Origin: Aeromicrobium yanjiei
GTDB lineage: Bacteria > Actinomycetota > Actinomycetes > Propionibacteriales > Nocardioidaceae
Length of the DNA: 64,000 nt
Direction of reading: 5' to 3'
Assembly (NCBI RefSeq): GCF_009649075.1
Contig: NZ_CP045737.1
Location: forward strand, 2,542,001-2,606,000
Shown here in pieces: positions 40,369 to 49,047 of this stretch (position 1 is the first letter of the stretch; each line of letters starts with the position of its first letter). Under the pieces are notes generated by a model, which saw only the letters and a program-made list of their open reading frames with translations, was not told the origin of the DNA and ran no database searches. Position numbers and translations under genes: made by a program.

Positions 40369-40542
40369 ATGGCGAAGATGATGATGTGTCCCTGCGGACA
40401 GCGGCTCGAGGGACGGACCGACGACGAGTTCGTCAGCGTGGTCGACACGCACCTGCGTGACAGCCACGGCGGACGGTCCTACCCGGCCGAGGCGATCTTG
40501 TCGATGGCGACCTCCGTGCCCGACGAGACCGTCGCGGACTGA
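40369..40542 (+). CDS. DUF1059-like small protein
   Basis: A 57-residue protein (MAKMMMCPCGQRLEGRTDDEF..., with VVDTHLRDSHGGRSYPAEAILSMA). The CPCG pair near the N-terminus and the HL..SH segment resemble the small DUF1059 family, possibly a metal-binding knuckle. It has its own leaderless promoter. Function unknown. Confidence 0.72.
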   Translation: MAKMMMCPCGQRLEGRTDDEFVSVVDTHLRDSHGGRSYPAEAILSMATSVPDETVAD

Positions 40543-40564
40543 CCCGATCACCGACAGCTCGCCG

Positions 40565-41290
40565 GTGATCTTCGACCAGCCACCCGTCGTGCGGGTGAGC
40601 CGTGATCCGCACGCGACGTACGACCCCGCCGCGTGGCCGCACACCGTGCCGGCCGTCGCCCAGCTGATGTCCGAGGGACTCGATCTCCCGCCCGGTGTCA
40701 CCTTCCTCGTGGGGGAGAACGGATCGGGCAAGTCGACCCTCGTGGAGGCCATCGCCATCGCGTACGGCCTCTCCCCCGAGGGCGGCAGCAGCCATGGACT
40801 GCACCAGACGCGGCCCACCGAGTCCTCGCTGCACCGCGACCTGCTCGTGCAGCGCGGCATCGGCACGAGGCGGTGGGGCTTCTTCCTGCGCGCCGAGACC
40901 ATGCACGGCTGGTACACGTACATGGACGAGCACGGGGGCGGTGATGCCGACTACCACGCGATGAGCCACGGGGAGTCATTCCTCGAGGTGCTGACGCGCA
41001 AGTTCGACTCACCGAGCTTCTACTGCCTCGACGAGCCCGAGGCGGCCCTGTCCTTCAGCTCGACGCTCGCGCTCATCGGAGTGCTGCACGACGTCGTGCA
41101 GCAAGGCGGCCAGGTGCTGTGTGCGACCCACTCCCCCGTGCTCGCCGCGATGCCGGGCGCCAACATCCTCGAGGTCGGCAACTGGGGCCTGCGCCCCACG
41201 TCGTGGGACGAGCTCGACCTCGTACGCCACTGGAAGGCGTACCTGGACGCCCCGATGCGCTACCTGCGTCACACCCTGGCCCAAGACTGA
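40565..41290 (+). CDS. COG3910-like AAA/ABC-type ATPase
   Basis: A 241-residue stand-alone ATPase with a Walker A (FLVGENGSGKSTLVEAIA), an ABC-like signature region (AMSHGESFLEVL), a Walker B with catalytic Glu (FYCLDEPEAALSF) and a switch His (CATHSPVLAA). This is the layout of COG3910 predicted ATPases, related to OLD/RecF-like families. The GTG start at 40565 is 22 bp after the previous stop. The role is unknown; such proteins are often near DNA repair or defence genes, but nothing here shows that. Confidence 0.72.
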   Translation: MIFDQPPVVRVSRDPHATYDPAAWPHTVPAVAQLMSEGLDLPPGVTFLVGENGSGKSTLVEAIAIAYGLSPEGGSSHGLHQTRPTESSLHRDLLVQRGIGTRRWGFFLRAETMHGWYTYMDEHGGGDADYHAMSHGESFLEVLTRKFDSPSFYCLDEPEAALSFSSTLALIGVLHDVVQQGGQVLCATHSPVLAAMPGANILEVGNWGLRPTSWDELDLVRHWKAYLDAPMRYLRHTLAQD

Positions 41291-41295
41291 CCCCA

Positions 41296-41370
41296 CCCCA
41301 CCCAGATTTGCGGACTTTTGCACGGTTTCTGCCCGCAGAACGGTGCAGATCTCCGCAAATCTGGGTGGGG
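41296..41370. repeat. Large inverted repeat filling a convergent gap
   Basis: Perfect 19-bp arms, CCCCACCCAGATTTGCGGA and its complement, surround a 37-bp centre. The centre itself forms an imperfect hairpin (TGCACGGTTTCTGC with GCAGAACGGTGCA). It occupies almost the whole space between the ATPase stop (41290) and the convergent oxidoreductase stop (41374). It could be a bidirectional terminator without a U-tract or a REP-like element. Confidence 0.85.
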
Positions 41371-41373
41371 GTC

Positions 41374-42342
41374 CTAGCGGGTCAGGACGATCTTGCCGAA
41401 GACCGACCCGTCGATGATGCTCTGCAGCCCGTCCGCCGCCTGCTCCATCGGGATCTCCCGGTCGATCAGCGGGCGGGTGCCCGTGACGTCCATGAACTGC
41501 GCGAGGGCGTGCAGCTCGTCGCGGGTGCCCATGGTCGAGCCGTGCACCCGCATCTGCTGGAAGAAGATCCGGGTGAGCTCAGCGTGCGAGGGCGCGTCAC
41601 CCGACGTCGCGCCGGAGATCACGATCGTGCCGCCGGGGCGCATCGACTTCACCGAGTGCGACCAGGTGGCCGCTCCGACGGTCTCGATCACGGCGTCGAC
41701 CTTCGTGGGCAGCCGGGCACCGGACTCGAAGGCCTCGTGGGCGCCGATCTCGATCGCCTTGGCCCGCTTGTCCTCGTCACGGCTCGTCGCGTAGACCCGG
41801 AAGCCGGCCGCACGGGCGAGGGTGATCGCCGCGGTGGCGACGCCGCCGCCGGCGCCCTGCACCAGCACCGTGTCGCCCTGCTTGAGCCCGGACTGCGTGA
41901 AGAGCATGCGGTACGCCGTGAGCCACGCGGTCGGCAGGCACGCAGCCTCGGCGAACGACAGCCCCGCGGGCTTCGGGACGACGTTGCGGGTCGGGACTGC
42001 GACCTTCTCCGCGAACGTGCCTTGGTGCCGCTCCGAGAGCAGCGAGCGCTTCGGGTCGAGCGTCTCGTCCCCGCGCCACGACGGATCGCTGATGACGGCG
42101 TGGACCAGCACCTCGTTGCCGTCCTCGTCGTAGCCGGCCGCATCGCAGCCGAGGATCATCGGCAGCGACTTCTCGCCCAGCCCGACCCCCCGCAGGCTCC
42201 ACACATCGTGGTGGTTGATCGAGGCTGCCTTGACCGTGACGGTCGTCCAGCCGTCCGGGACCTCGGGCTCGGGGCGCTCACCGACCACCAGCCCGTCCAG
42301 GGGGTTGTCGGGGGTGATCTGACCGGCGTAGACCGCGAACAT
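41374..42342 (-). CDS. Zinc-independent MDR/quinone-oxidoreductase-like dehydrogenase
   Basis: A 322-residue medium-chain dehydrogenase. It has an N-terminal GroES-like fold (KAASINHHDVWSLRG, GCDAAG) and a Rossmann NADPH site (VLVQGAGGGVATAAITLARAAG). It lacks the structural-zinc cysteines of alcohol dehydrogenases, so it fits the quinone oxidoreductase/enoyl reductase subgroup. The substrate is not identifiable. Malic enzyme lies 18 bp upstream on the same strand and may be co-transcribed. Confidence 0.85.
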   Translation of the reverse strand: MFAVYAGQITPDNPLDGLVVGERPEPEVPDGWTTVTVKAASINHHDVWSLRGVGLGEKSLPMILGCDAAGYDEDGNEVLVHAVISDPSWRGDETLDPKRSLLSERHQGTFAEKVAVPTRNVVPKPAGLSFAEAACLPTAWLTAYRMLFTQSGLKQGDTVLVQGAGGGVATAAITLARAAGFRVYATSRDEDKRAKAIEIGAHEAFESGARLPTKVDAVIETVGAATWSHSVKSMRPGGTIVISGATSGDAPSHAELTRIFFQQMRVHGSTMGTRDELHALAQFMDVTGTRPLIDREIPMEQAADGLQSIIDGSVFGKIVLTR

Positions 42343-42360
42343 GGGGCTCCTTGGATGGTG

Positions 42361-43563
42361 TCAGTACGGACGACGAGCGAGACCCTCACGACGTGCCGTG
42401 TCTGTCACGGCGCGGGCGACGGCCGAGGCGACCCGGGGGTCGAACGGTGACGGGATGACGTACGTCTCGCTGAGGTCGTCCCCGACGAGATCGGCGATCG
42501 CGGTGGCCGCGGCGAGCTTCATCCCCTCGGAGATCCGCGTAGCGCGGACGTCCAGCGCGCCACGGAAAATGCCCGGGAAGACGAGCACGTTGTTGATCTG
42601 GTTGGGGAAGTCCGAGCGTCCGGTGGCCACGACGCGGGCGTGACGGTGGGCCACGTCGGGGTGGACCTCCGGGTGCGGGTTGGCCATCGCGAACACGATC
42701 GCGTCCGGCGCCATCTTCGCGACCGCCTCCTCGGCGACCGTGCCACCGGAGACCCCGATGAAGACGTCCGCGCCGTCCATCGCGTCCACGATCGACCCGG
42801 GACGTGCCCAGTCGGCCGTCTCGGTGGCGATCCACTGCTTGACCTCGTTGAGGTCGTCACGACCTGGGTGGATGACGCCGGCCCGGTCGACCACCGAGAT
42901 CCTGCTCGCCCCGGCGGACTGCAGGATCTTCATGATCGCGACGCCCGCGGCGCCCGCGCCGGAGATGACGATCTTGAGGTCCTCGAGGAACCGGTCGGTC
43001 AGTCGGGCGGCGTTGATCAGCGCGGCGAGGGTCACGACCGCGGTGCCGTGCTGGTCGTCGTGGAAGACGGGGATGTCCAGGCGCTCGATGAGGCGGCGCT
43101 CGATCTCGAAGCAGCGGGGACTCGAGATGTCCTCGAGGTTGATCCCGCCGAACGTCGGGGCGAGGCGCACGATCGTCTCGACGATCTCGTCCACGTCGGT
43201 GGTGTCGAGGGCCACGGGAATCGCGTCGACGCCGCCGAACTGCTTGAACAGGATCGCCTTGCCCTCCATGACCGGCATCGACGCGGCGGGGCCGATGTCG
43301 CCGAGGCCCAGCACGGCGGTGCCGTCGGTGACGACCGCGACGGTGTTGGAGACCCAGGTGTAGTCGTGCGCGACATCGGGGTCGGCGGCGATCGCCTCGC
43401 ACACGCGGGCCACGCCCGGCGTGTACGCCAACGACAGGTCGTGGGCGTCATTGATGTCGACGGTGGCGCTGATGCTCATCTTGCCGCCGCGGTGCAGGGC
43501 GAAGACGGGATCGTCAGGATCGGGAAAGCTCGAGTCCTGCAGGTCGATGTCTGTGGCAACCAT
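42361..43563 (-). CDS. NAD(P)-dependent malic enzyme
   Basis: It decarboxylates malate to pyruvate. The 400-residue protein is the short bacterial form without a phosphotransacetylase domain. Motifs seen are [14 protein letters not shown] with the catalytic region, [22 protein letters not shown], the metal site ([26 protein letters not shown]) and the dinucleotide site ([15 protein letters not shown]). The 132-bp gap upstream to the membrane-protein gene holds no evident gene. Cofactor preference is not clear from sequence. Confidence 0.94.
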   Translation of the reverse strand: MVATDIDLQDSSFPDPDDPVFALHRGGKMSISATVDINDAHDLSLAYTPGVARVCEAIAADPDVAHDYTWVSNTVAVVTDGTAVLGLGDIGPAASMPVMEGKAILFKQFGGVDAIPVALDTTDVDEIVETIVRLAPTFGGINLEDISSPRCFEIERRLIERLDIPVFHDDQHGTAVVTLAALINAARLTDRFLEDLKIVISGAGAAGVAIMKILQSAGASRISVVDRAGVIHPGRDDLNEVKQWIATETADWARPGSIVDAMDGADVFIGVSGGTVAEEAVAKMAPDAIVFAMANPHPEVHPDVAHRHARVVATGRSDFPNQINNVLVFPGIFRGALDVRATRISEGMKLAAATAIADLVGDDLSETYVIPSPFDPRVASAVARAVTDTARREGLARRPY

Positions 43564-43695
43564 GAAAGGGCATCCTCGGGAACGTGTCCGTGCTGGTCCT
43601 CGGCACCGATCAGGTCGCCGACGCGGCAGGTGTGCCGCAGGGTGTGCTGTCCCGCAGGAGCGAGAAGCGACGGGTTGTGCCCGGCTCTCACTCTC

Positions 43696-44091
43696 TCACA
43701 CGGGTGAATCGCGGCTGAGCGCGCGGGTCACCGGCGGTGACAGCAGCGCGACGAGCGCGATCACGGCCGGAACCGCGACGACGGGAGCGAGCCAGGCCGG
43801 GTCCCCCCGCAGGTTGTACGCGAGGCCGAGGACGATGAGCTGGGCGAACACGAGCGGGCTGCGGGCCCACGCGTCCCCCTCGGTCACCCGCCGCGCCGCG
43901 TACAGCAGGCCTGCCCCGATCACGACGAGGAACAGCGTCGTACCCACTCCGAGGCCCACCCGGTCGCCGGAGATGTGGGCCGCCTCGACCACCGCCAGCA
44001 CCAGGAAGGTCACGGCCTCGAGGGCCACGATCGCAGCGGCCACGAGCAGCAGCGTTCTGGCCGTCCCGGACGGCCGTCCAGAAGACGTCAC
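43696..44091 (-). CDS. Four-helix membrane protein, function unknown
   Basis: A 131-residue protein with four hydrophobic segments (LLLVAAAIVALEAVTFLVLAVV; GTTLFLVVIGAGLLYAARR; SPLVFAQLIVLGLAYNL; PVVAVPAVIALVALL). It uses a GTG start and diverges from whiB1. Small membrane proteins of this layout are common in Nocardioidaceae and have no known role. Confidence 0.72.
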   Translation of the reverse strand: MTSSGRPSGTARTLLLVAAAIVALEAVTFLVLAVVEAAHISGDRVGLGVGTTLFLVVIGAGLLYAARRVTEGDAWARSPLVFAQLIVLGLAYNLRGDPAWLAPVVAVPAVIALVALLSPPVTRALSRDSPV

Positions 44092-44110
44092 GACGCCAGC
44101 CTAGGCACCA

Positions 44111-44126
44111 TGTGACCGATGCGACA
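44111..44126 (+). promoter_or_regulatory. Possible CRP-type site upstream of whiB1
   Basis: TGTGACCGATGCGACA matches the CRP consensus TGTGA-N6-TCACA except for one base of the second half. It lies 119 bp upstream of whiB1. In M. tuberculosis whiB1 is controlled by a cAMP receptor protein, so the position is suggestive. Confidence 0.35.
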
Positions 44127-44244
44127 ATTCGCCTGGCCCTCTGGCCCTTGTAAACGGTCCCGAATGTTGAAACCATGGTGTCTCAGCCCTGGGACGGACA
44201 AACAGTCCTGCCCTGGGCGCAACCGAACGGGAAGGAGTGTCCCC

Positions 44245-44496
44245 ATGGACTGGCGCCACAAGTCGGCATGCCTCGATGAGGATCCTGAGCTCTTCTTCCC
44301 CATCGGCAACACGGGTCCTGCCATCTTGCAGATCGAAGAGGCCAAGGTCGTATGCCGCCGCTGTGATGTTCGCGAGCAGTGCCTCCAGTGGGCACTCGAG
44401 TCCGGACAGGATCACGGTGTGTGGGGAGGCTTGAGCGAAGACGAACGTCGTACGCTGAAGCGTCGCAATGCTCGGGCACGTATTCGTACTGCCTGA
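44245..44496 (+). CDS. whiB1: WhiB1, iron-sulfur transcription factor
   Basis: WhiB1 is an essential [4Fe-4S] protein in mycobacteria that reacts with nitric oxide and binds the housekeeping sigma factor. The 83-residue protein has the four cluster cysteines (C9, C37, C40, C46), the GVWGG turn and a basic C-terminus (RRTLKRRNARARIRTA) for DNA contact. The start (MDWRHKSACLDEDPELFFP) is nearly identical to mycobacterial WhiB1. GGAAGGAG is a good ribosome site. It converges on pdtaS, the same neighbour as in M. tuberculosis (Rv3219 and Rv3220c). Confidence 0.96.
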   Translation: MDWRHKSACLDEDPELFFPIGNTGPAILQIEEAKVVCRRCDVREQCLQWALESGQDHGVWGGLSEDERRTLKRRNARARIRTA

Positions 44497-44514
44497 GCGT
44501 ACGCACGTATCGGT

Positions 44515-44550
44515 GAACCCCGTGGCCTGACGGCCGCGGGGTTCTTTGTA
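44515..44550. terminator. Rho-independent terminator after whiB1
   Basis: A 13-bp stem (GAACCCCGTGGCC with GGCCGCGGGGTTC) is followed by TTTGT on the plus strand. It lies 19 bp beyond the whiB1 stop and may also serve the convergent pdtaS. Confidence 0.85.
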
Positions 44551-44568
44551 TCTGCAGGCGCAGGGCGC

Positions 44569-46023
44569 TCACACCACGAGCGTGATCGCGACCGTCGTGC
44601 CGCCGCCCACGCGCTCCTCGAACGCCAGGGTGCCGCCGAGCTCGCCCTCCACCAGCGTCGTCACGATCGAGAGCCCCAGGCTTCCCGCGGGGTCGAAGTC
44701 GTCCGGCAGACCCGCACCGTCGTCACTGACCCTGAGGCGCACCTTGTCGCGGATGCGGTTGACCGCGAGGGTGAGCGTGCCGCCGCCCTCGTCGTACGCG
44801 TGCGCCGCGGCGTTCTGGATCAGCTCGGTCAGCACCATTGCGAGGGGCGTCGCCACCTCCCCCGGCAGCAGGCCGAACGAGCCGAACCGCTCCGCGGCGA
44901 TCCGGTTCGCGCCGGCCGGGCCGTCCGACACGTCGAGCACGGTGTGGAGCAGCCGGTCGGCGATCTCGTCGAACTCCACGAAGTCGCTGAACGACTGGCT
45001 GAGCGTCTCGTGCACGAGGGCGATCGACCCCACCCGGCGGACCGCGTCCTCGAGCGCGTCGCGCGCCTCCGGGCTCTCCATGCGGCGACCCTGCAGACGC
45101 AGCAGGGCGGCGACCGTCTGGAGGTTGTTCTTGACCCGGTGGTGGATCTCGCGGATCGTCGCCTCCTTGGAGACGAGCTCGCGCTCGCGCAGGCGCAGCT
45201 CGGTGACGTCCCGCAGCAGGATCAGCGATCCGCTGCGGCGACCGGCCGACCGCAGCGGGATGACCCGGAGCAACAGGGAGGCCTGCGAGTTCTCGATCTC
45301 GGCCTCGATGCTCTCGTCGCCGCCCAGCAGGCCGCCCGCGCCCCGATCGGTGGGCCGGCGGTCGACGAGGCCCGTGGTGACGTTGCCCAGGTGGGTGCCG
45401 ACGAGATCGCCGGAGAGGCCGAGACGTCGGTAGGCCGACATCGCGTTGGGGCTGGCGTACCGCACGACCCCGGACGCGTCGGTGCGCACGAACCCGTCGC
45501 CGACCCGGAGCGAGTCCGACAGGTCGCTGCGGGTGCCCGGCAGCGGGAACTCGCCGCGCCGGATCATCTCGGCCAGCTCGTGGGCGGCCTCGAAGTAGGA
45601 GCTCTCCAAGGTGCTGGCCGTGCGCAGGCCGGCCGCGGCGCTGCGTTGGGCGATGACCGCGATCGTCCGGCCGGCCCGGCTGACCGGGATCACCGCGACG
45701 CGTACGCGGAAGCCGTCGCGCTCCTCGATCACCAGGTCGGGGACCACCCGGCCACTCCTCAGGGCGGCCTCGAGCACATCACCGCGTCCCGTCGGCAAGA
45801 ACGTCCCGGCGACGTCCTCGAGCAGCGTCGTCGCGCCGGTGGTCGGGCGGATCTGCGCGGCGGCCCACATACCCTTGGCCTCGCCGTCGGGCACCCACAG
45901 GACCAGGTCGGAGAACGACAGGTCGGCGATGATCTGCCAGTCCGTGACCAGCGCGTGCAGCCAGGCGACGTCCTCTCCTGAGAGCGACGTCTGGAACTGC
46001 GCGATGTCGTCGAGCGAGGGCAT
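44569..46023 (-). CDS. pdtaS: Cytosolic sensor histidine kinase PdtaS
   Basis: PdtaS phosphorylates the RNA-binding antiterminator PdtaR. The 484-residue protein has no membrane helix. A GAF-like N-terminal domain is followed by a PAS domain (GDGFVRTDASGVVRYASPNAMSAYRRLG), the HisKA_2 box (EIHHRVKNNLQTVAALLRLQ) and a HATPase domain (LTELIQNAAAHAY, VSDDGAGLP, GSLGLSIV). In mycobacteria it responds to copper and nitric oxide. The ATG is 6 bp after TAGGCT. No PdtaR gene is in the window, and none adjoins it in M. tuberculosis either. Confidence 0.93.
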   Translation of the reverse strand: MPSLDDIAQFQTSLSGEDVAWLHALVTDWQIIADLSFSDLVLWVPDGEAKGMWAAAQIRPTTGATTLLEDVAGTFLPTGRGDVLEAALRSGRVVPDLVIEERDGFRVRVAVIPVSRAGRTIAVIAQRSAAAGLRTASTLESSYFEAAHELAEMIRRGEFPLPGTRSDLSDSLRVGDGFVRTDASGVVRYASPNAMSAYRRLGLSGDLVGTHLGNVTTGLVDRRPTDRGAGGLLGGDESIEAEIENSQASLLLRVIPLRSAGRRSGSLILLRDVTELRLRERELVSKEATIREIHHRVKNNLQTVAALLRLQGRRMESPEARDALEDAVRRVGSIALVHETLSQSFSDFVEFDEIADRLLHTVLDVSDGPAGANRIAAERFGSFGLLPGEVATPLAMVLTELIQNAAAHAYDEGGGTLTLAVNRIRDKVRLRVSDDGAGLPDDFDPAGSLGLSIVTTLVEGELGGTLAFEERVGGGTTVAITLVV

Positions 46024-46029
46024 TGATCC

Positions 46030-46035
46030 AGCCTA
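46030..46035 (-). promoter_or_regulatory. -10 element of pdtaS (leaderless)
   Basis: TAGGCT on the minus strand ends 6 bp before the pdtaS ATG. The divergent DUF2785 gene starts only 38 bp away, so the two promoters share this short gap. Confidence 0.55.
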
Positions 46036-46061
46036 GTCGCGCCGCGTGGCACGATGGCTGA

Positions 46062-46979
46062 GTGTCTGAGGCGTACTGGCAATCGGTCATGCAGAGCGGG
46101 ATGGCCGTCCCCTCCCACCGCGGTCTGGACGAGTGCACCGTCGAGCTGGTCGAGATGCTGGGACACCCCAATCCACGGGTGCGCGAGGACCTGGCCTATC
46201 CCCTGCTGACCACGTGGATCACCCGCGGCGTGTACGACGAGCTGCTGTCCGGCCTGGGCGACGGGATCGCGCCGGGCATGCGCTACGGACTCGGCCACGA
46301 CGGCGACGTCTCGGTCATGCGTCGCTCGTACAGCGCGCTGATGCTCGCCGAGATCATCGGCCGCGACAACAACGAGCACCTCCTGCCCGCGGCGTCGGTG
46401 CTGGACTGGGGCGACCGGGCCACCGCCTGGTACGTCCGCGAGCAGGACCACCGCGGCTGGATCCCCGAGCAGGGCTGGGCCAACTCGATCGCCCACGGCG
46501 CCGACCTCCTGGCCGCCCTCGCGCGCTCGCGCCACTTCGCCCGGCTCGAGCTCACGGTGCTGCTCGACGTCATCGCCGACAGGGTGCTGACCCCCACGGC
46601 GTACATCTGGCGCCACGGCGAGGAGGACCGCCTGGCGTACGCGGTCATGACCTTGCTGCACCGCGACGCGCTCGATCCCGGCATCGTGGAGCCGTGGCTC
46701 GCCCGTCTCGGGGACGCCATCAGGCCGCCCCGCACGCGAGGGCACCTCGAGGCGGAGTGGCCCGCGCCCGCGGTGCGCAACACGTCCTCGTTCCTGCGCG
46801 CCCTGCACCTGCAGCTCGCGCTGGGCGTGCAGGGACGCGACGACCTGCGCGCGGACGCCGAGCTGTTCGCCGAGCAGCCGGCGCACCGGGCCGACCTCAT
46901 CCTGGCGGTGCTCGACCAGATCCGCGCCGAGCAGCCGTGGCTCTACCGGTCGACGACGCGGGCCCGTCCCCTCGGCTGA
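46062..46979 (+). CDS. DUF2785 protein
   Basis: A 305-residue helical protein (LVEMLGHPNPRVREDLAYPLLTTWITRG; LMLAEIIGRDN; WIPEQGWANSIAHGADLLAALARS) resembling the DUF2785 family, whose helices pack as HEAT-like repeats. No catalytic motif is seen. The GTG start lies 6 bp after CACGAT, a leaderless layout. Function unknown. Confidence 0.65.
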   Translation: MSEAYWQSVMQSGMAVPSHRGLDECTVELVEMLGHPNPRVREDLAYPLLTTWITRGVYDELLSGLGDGIAPGMRYGLGHDGDVSVMRRSYSALMLAEIIGRDNNEHLLPAASVLDWGDRATAWYVREQDHRGWIPEQGWANSIAHGADLLAALARSRHFARLELTVLLDVIADRVLTPTAYIWRHGEEDRLAYAVMTLLHRDALDPGIVEPWLARLGDAIRPPRTRGHLEAEWPAPAVRNTSSFLRALHLQLALGVQGRDDLRADAELFAEQPAHRADLILAVLDQIRAEQPWLYRSTTRARPLG

Positions 46980-47011
46980 CGTTCGTCCGGGCGGTGCTCC
47001 CTACCGTCGAG

Positions 47012-47017
47012 TAACCT
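47012..47017 (+). promoter_or_regulatory. -10 element of the TPP-enzyme gene (leaderless)
   Basis: TAACCT ends 7 bp before the ATG at 47025, so transcription probably begins at the start codon. Confidence 0.5.
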
Positions 47018-47024
47018 GCGTCAC

Positions 47025-48716
47025 ATGACGACTGATCCCGCCGGCCCGGCAGACACCACGACCCCCGCCCCGCCGCACGGCGGCATCCACGCGCTTGACG
47101 TGGCCCGCGCCCACGGGGTCGAGCAGATGTTCACGCTGTCCGGCGCCCATGTGTTCCCGTTGTACGACGCCGCGGTCCAGGCCGAGCCGGCCGTGCCGAT
47201 CATCGACGTCCGCCACGAGCCGACCGCAGTCTTCGCCGCGGAGGCCATCGGCAAGCTGACCCGTACGCCCGGGCTGGCCGTGCTCACCGCGGGCCCCGGC
47301 GTGACCAACGGGGTCAGCCCCGTGGCCCAGGCGAGCTTCGCCGGGTCGCCGCTCGTCGTCGTCGGCGGGCGGGCGCCCAACAACCGGTGGGGCACCGGCA
47401 GCCTGCAGGAGCTCGACCAGCCGCCGATCTTCAGCACGATCTCCAAGTCCGCCACGACCGCGCGCAGCGTCGCCGACATCGCGCCGACGATCGACGAGGC
47501 GTTCACCCTTGCCGGCTCCTCGCACCGCGGGCCGACGTTCGTCGACATCCCGATGGACGAGTTCTTCAACAGCGCCCCCACGACGTACACCTCCGAGGGC
47601 AACGCCGTCTCGGCGATCGAGCCGGATGCGGACGCCCTGCGCGAGGTTGCGGCGCTGCTCGCGGCTGCGGAGCGGCCGGTCCTCGTGCTCGGCACCGACG
47701 TGTGGGCCGACCGCGCGGAGGAGGCTGCGCTGCACTTCGTCACCGAGACCGGCATCCCGGTCATCTCGAACGGCATGGGGCGCGGCATCGTCCCCGGCGG
47801 TCACCCGCAGCTCGTCACCAAGGCGCGTTCGACCTCGTTCACCCGGGCCGATCTCGTCATCGTGGTCGGGACGCCGCTGGACTTCCGCCTCGGCTACGGC
47901 ATCTTCGGCGGCAAGGACGGGGCGACGGCGGCCAGGACCGTGCACCTCGCGGACTCCCCCGGCCAGGTCTCCGACCACGCCGAGCTGGCAGGTTCGGCCG
48001 GCGGCGACCTCACCACGGTCTTCACGACGCTGCTGGCCGCGCTGCAGTCGACGTCTGGCGGCCGGCCCGACTGGACGCCGTGGCTGTCGACGTTGCAGGA
48101 CGAGGTGGCAGCGGCGACCGACCGCGACCGCGGGCTGCTCTCCGCCGCGTCCGACCCCATCCACCCCGCGCGCATCTACGGGGAGCTGCTCCCCCGCCTG
48201 GCCGATGACGCAGTTGTGATCGGCGACGGCGGCGACTTCGTGTCGTTCGCGGGCAAGTTCGTCGAGCCCAAGCGTCCCGGCGGCTGGCTGGACCCCGGAC
48301 CGTACGGCTGCCTCGGCGCGGGCATGGGAGCTGCGATGGCCGCCCGCATCGCGCGGCCGTCCAGCCAGGTCGTCCTGCTCTACGGAGACGGCGCGGCAGG
48401 CATGTCGTTGATGGACGTCGACACGCTCGTGCGGCACCGGCTGCCGGTCGTCATGATCGTCGGCAACAACTCGGCGTGGGGTCTGGAGAAGGGGCCCATG
48501 CAGTGGCTGTACGGCTATGACGTGGCGGCCGACCTCGCACCGCAGACCCGCTACGACCAGGTCGTGACCGCGCTCGGTGGCGGCGGCGAGCTGGTCACCG
48601 ATCCGCAGGAGATCGGTCCGGCGATCGACCGGGCCTTCGCCTCCGGCGTGCCGTACCTGGTCAACGTCATGACCGACGTCGACGCCGCCTACCCCCGGGC
48701 CACCACCGGCATCTGA
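47025..48716 (+). CDS. Acetolactate synthase-like ThDP-dependent enzyme
   Basis: The 563-residue protein has the three-domain ThDP fold. The catalytic glutamate is E65 (DVRHEPTAVFAAE), the AGPGVTNG segment follows, and the ThDP/Mg motif is GDGAAGMSLMDVDTLVRHRLPVVMIVGNN. It resembles the actinobacterial IlvG/IlvX-like proteins more than the biosynthetic IlvB, and no small regulatory subunit lies next to it. Oxalyl-CoA decarboxylase and other ThDP enzymes share the fold, so the reaction is uncertain. Confidence 0.8.
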   Translation: MTTDPAGPADTTTPAPPHGGIHALDVARAHGVEQMFTLSGAHVFPLYDAAVQAEPAVPIIDVRHEPTAVFAAEAIGKLTRTPGLAVLTAGPGVTNGVSPVAQASFAGSPLVVVGGRAPNNRWGTGSLQELDQPPIFSTISKSATTARSVADIAPTIDEAFTLAGSSHRGPTFVDIPMDEFFNSAPTTYTSEGNAVSAIEPDADALREVAALLAAAERPVLVLGTDVWADRAEEAALHFVTETGIPVISNGMGRGIVPGGHPQLVTKARSTSFTRADLVIVVGTPLDFRLGYGIFGGKDGATAARTVHLADSPGQVSDHAELAGSAGGDLTTVFTTLLAALQSTSGGRPDWTPWLSTLQDEVAAATDRDRGLLSAASDPIHPARIYGELLPRLADDAVVIGDGGDFVSFAGKFVEPKRPGGWLDPGPYGCLGAGMGAAMAARIARPSSQVVLLYGDGAAGMSLMDVDTLVRHRLPVVMIVGNNSAWGLEKGPMQWLYGYDVAADLAPQTRYDQVVTALGGGGELVTDPQEIGPAIDRAFASGVPYLVNVMTDVDAAYPRATTGI

Positions 48717-48724
48717 CCCCGCCC

Positions 48725-48950
48725 ACGAGTCACGTACGGACGCCCGCGAGTCACGCACGGCGGCCGACGAGTCACGCACGGCGGCCGACGAGTCACGCAC
48801 GGCGGCTGAGGAGTCACGTACGGACGCCCGCGAGTCACGCACGGGATGCGGTCACTCGGCCGTCATCCGTACGCGACTCCTCAGCGTCCGTACGCGACTC
48901 CTCAGCGTCCGTACGCGACTCGTCACCGTCCGTGCGCGACTCGCCGCGTG
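48725..48950. repeat. Inverted tandem array of 21-bp units (array 2)
   Basis: Six forward units start at 48725, 48746, 48767, 48788, 48809 and 48830, 21 bp apart (core GAGTCACGCACGGCGGCCG or GAGTCACGTACGGACGCCC). Four inverted units follow, with GCGACTC cores at 48873, 48894, 48915 and 48936, also 21 bp apart. The layout and consensus match the array at 9065-9256. It fills most of the 331-bp gap (48717-49047) between two plus-strand genes. Nothing else is evident in that gap. Function unknown. Confidence 0.9.
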
Positions 48951-49047
48951 GTCCCCGGAGGTGGGGAGCGGGTGGCCATCCGGAAAGATGGTCGGGTGCA
49001 CCTGGAAGGCTCGACCGCTGAGATCCCGACGATCGTCCCCGCAGCGC

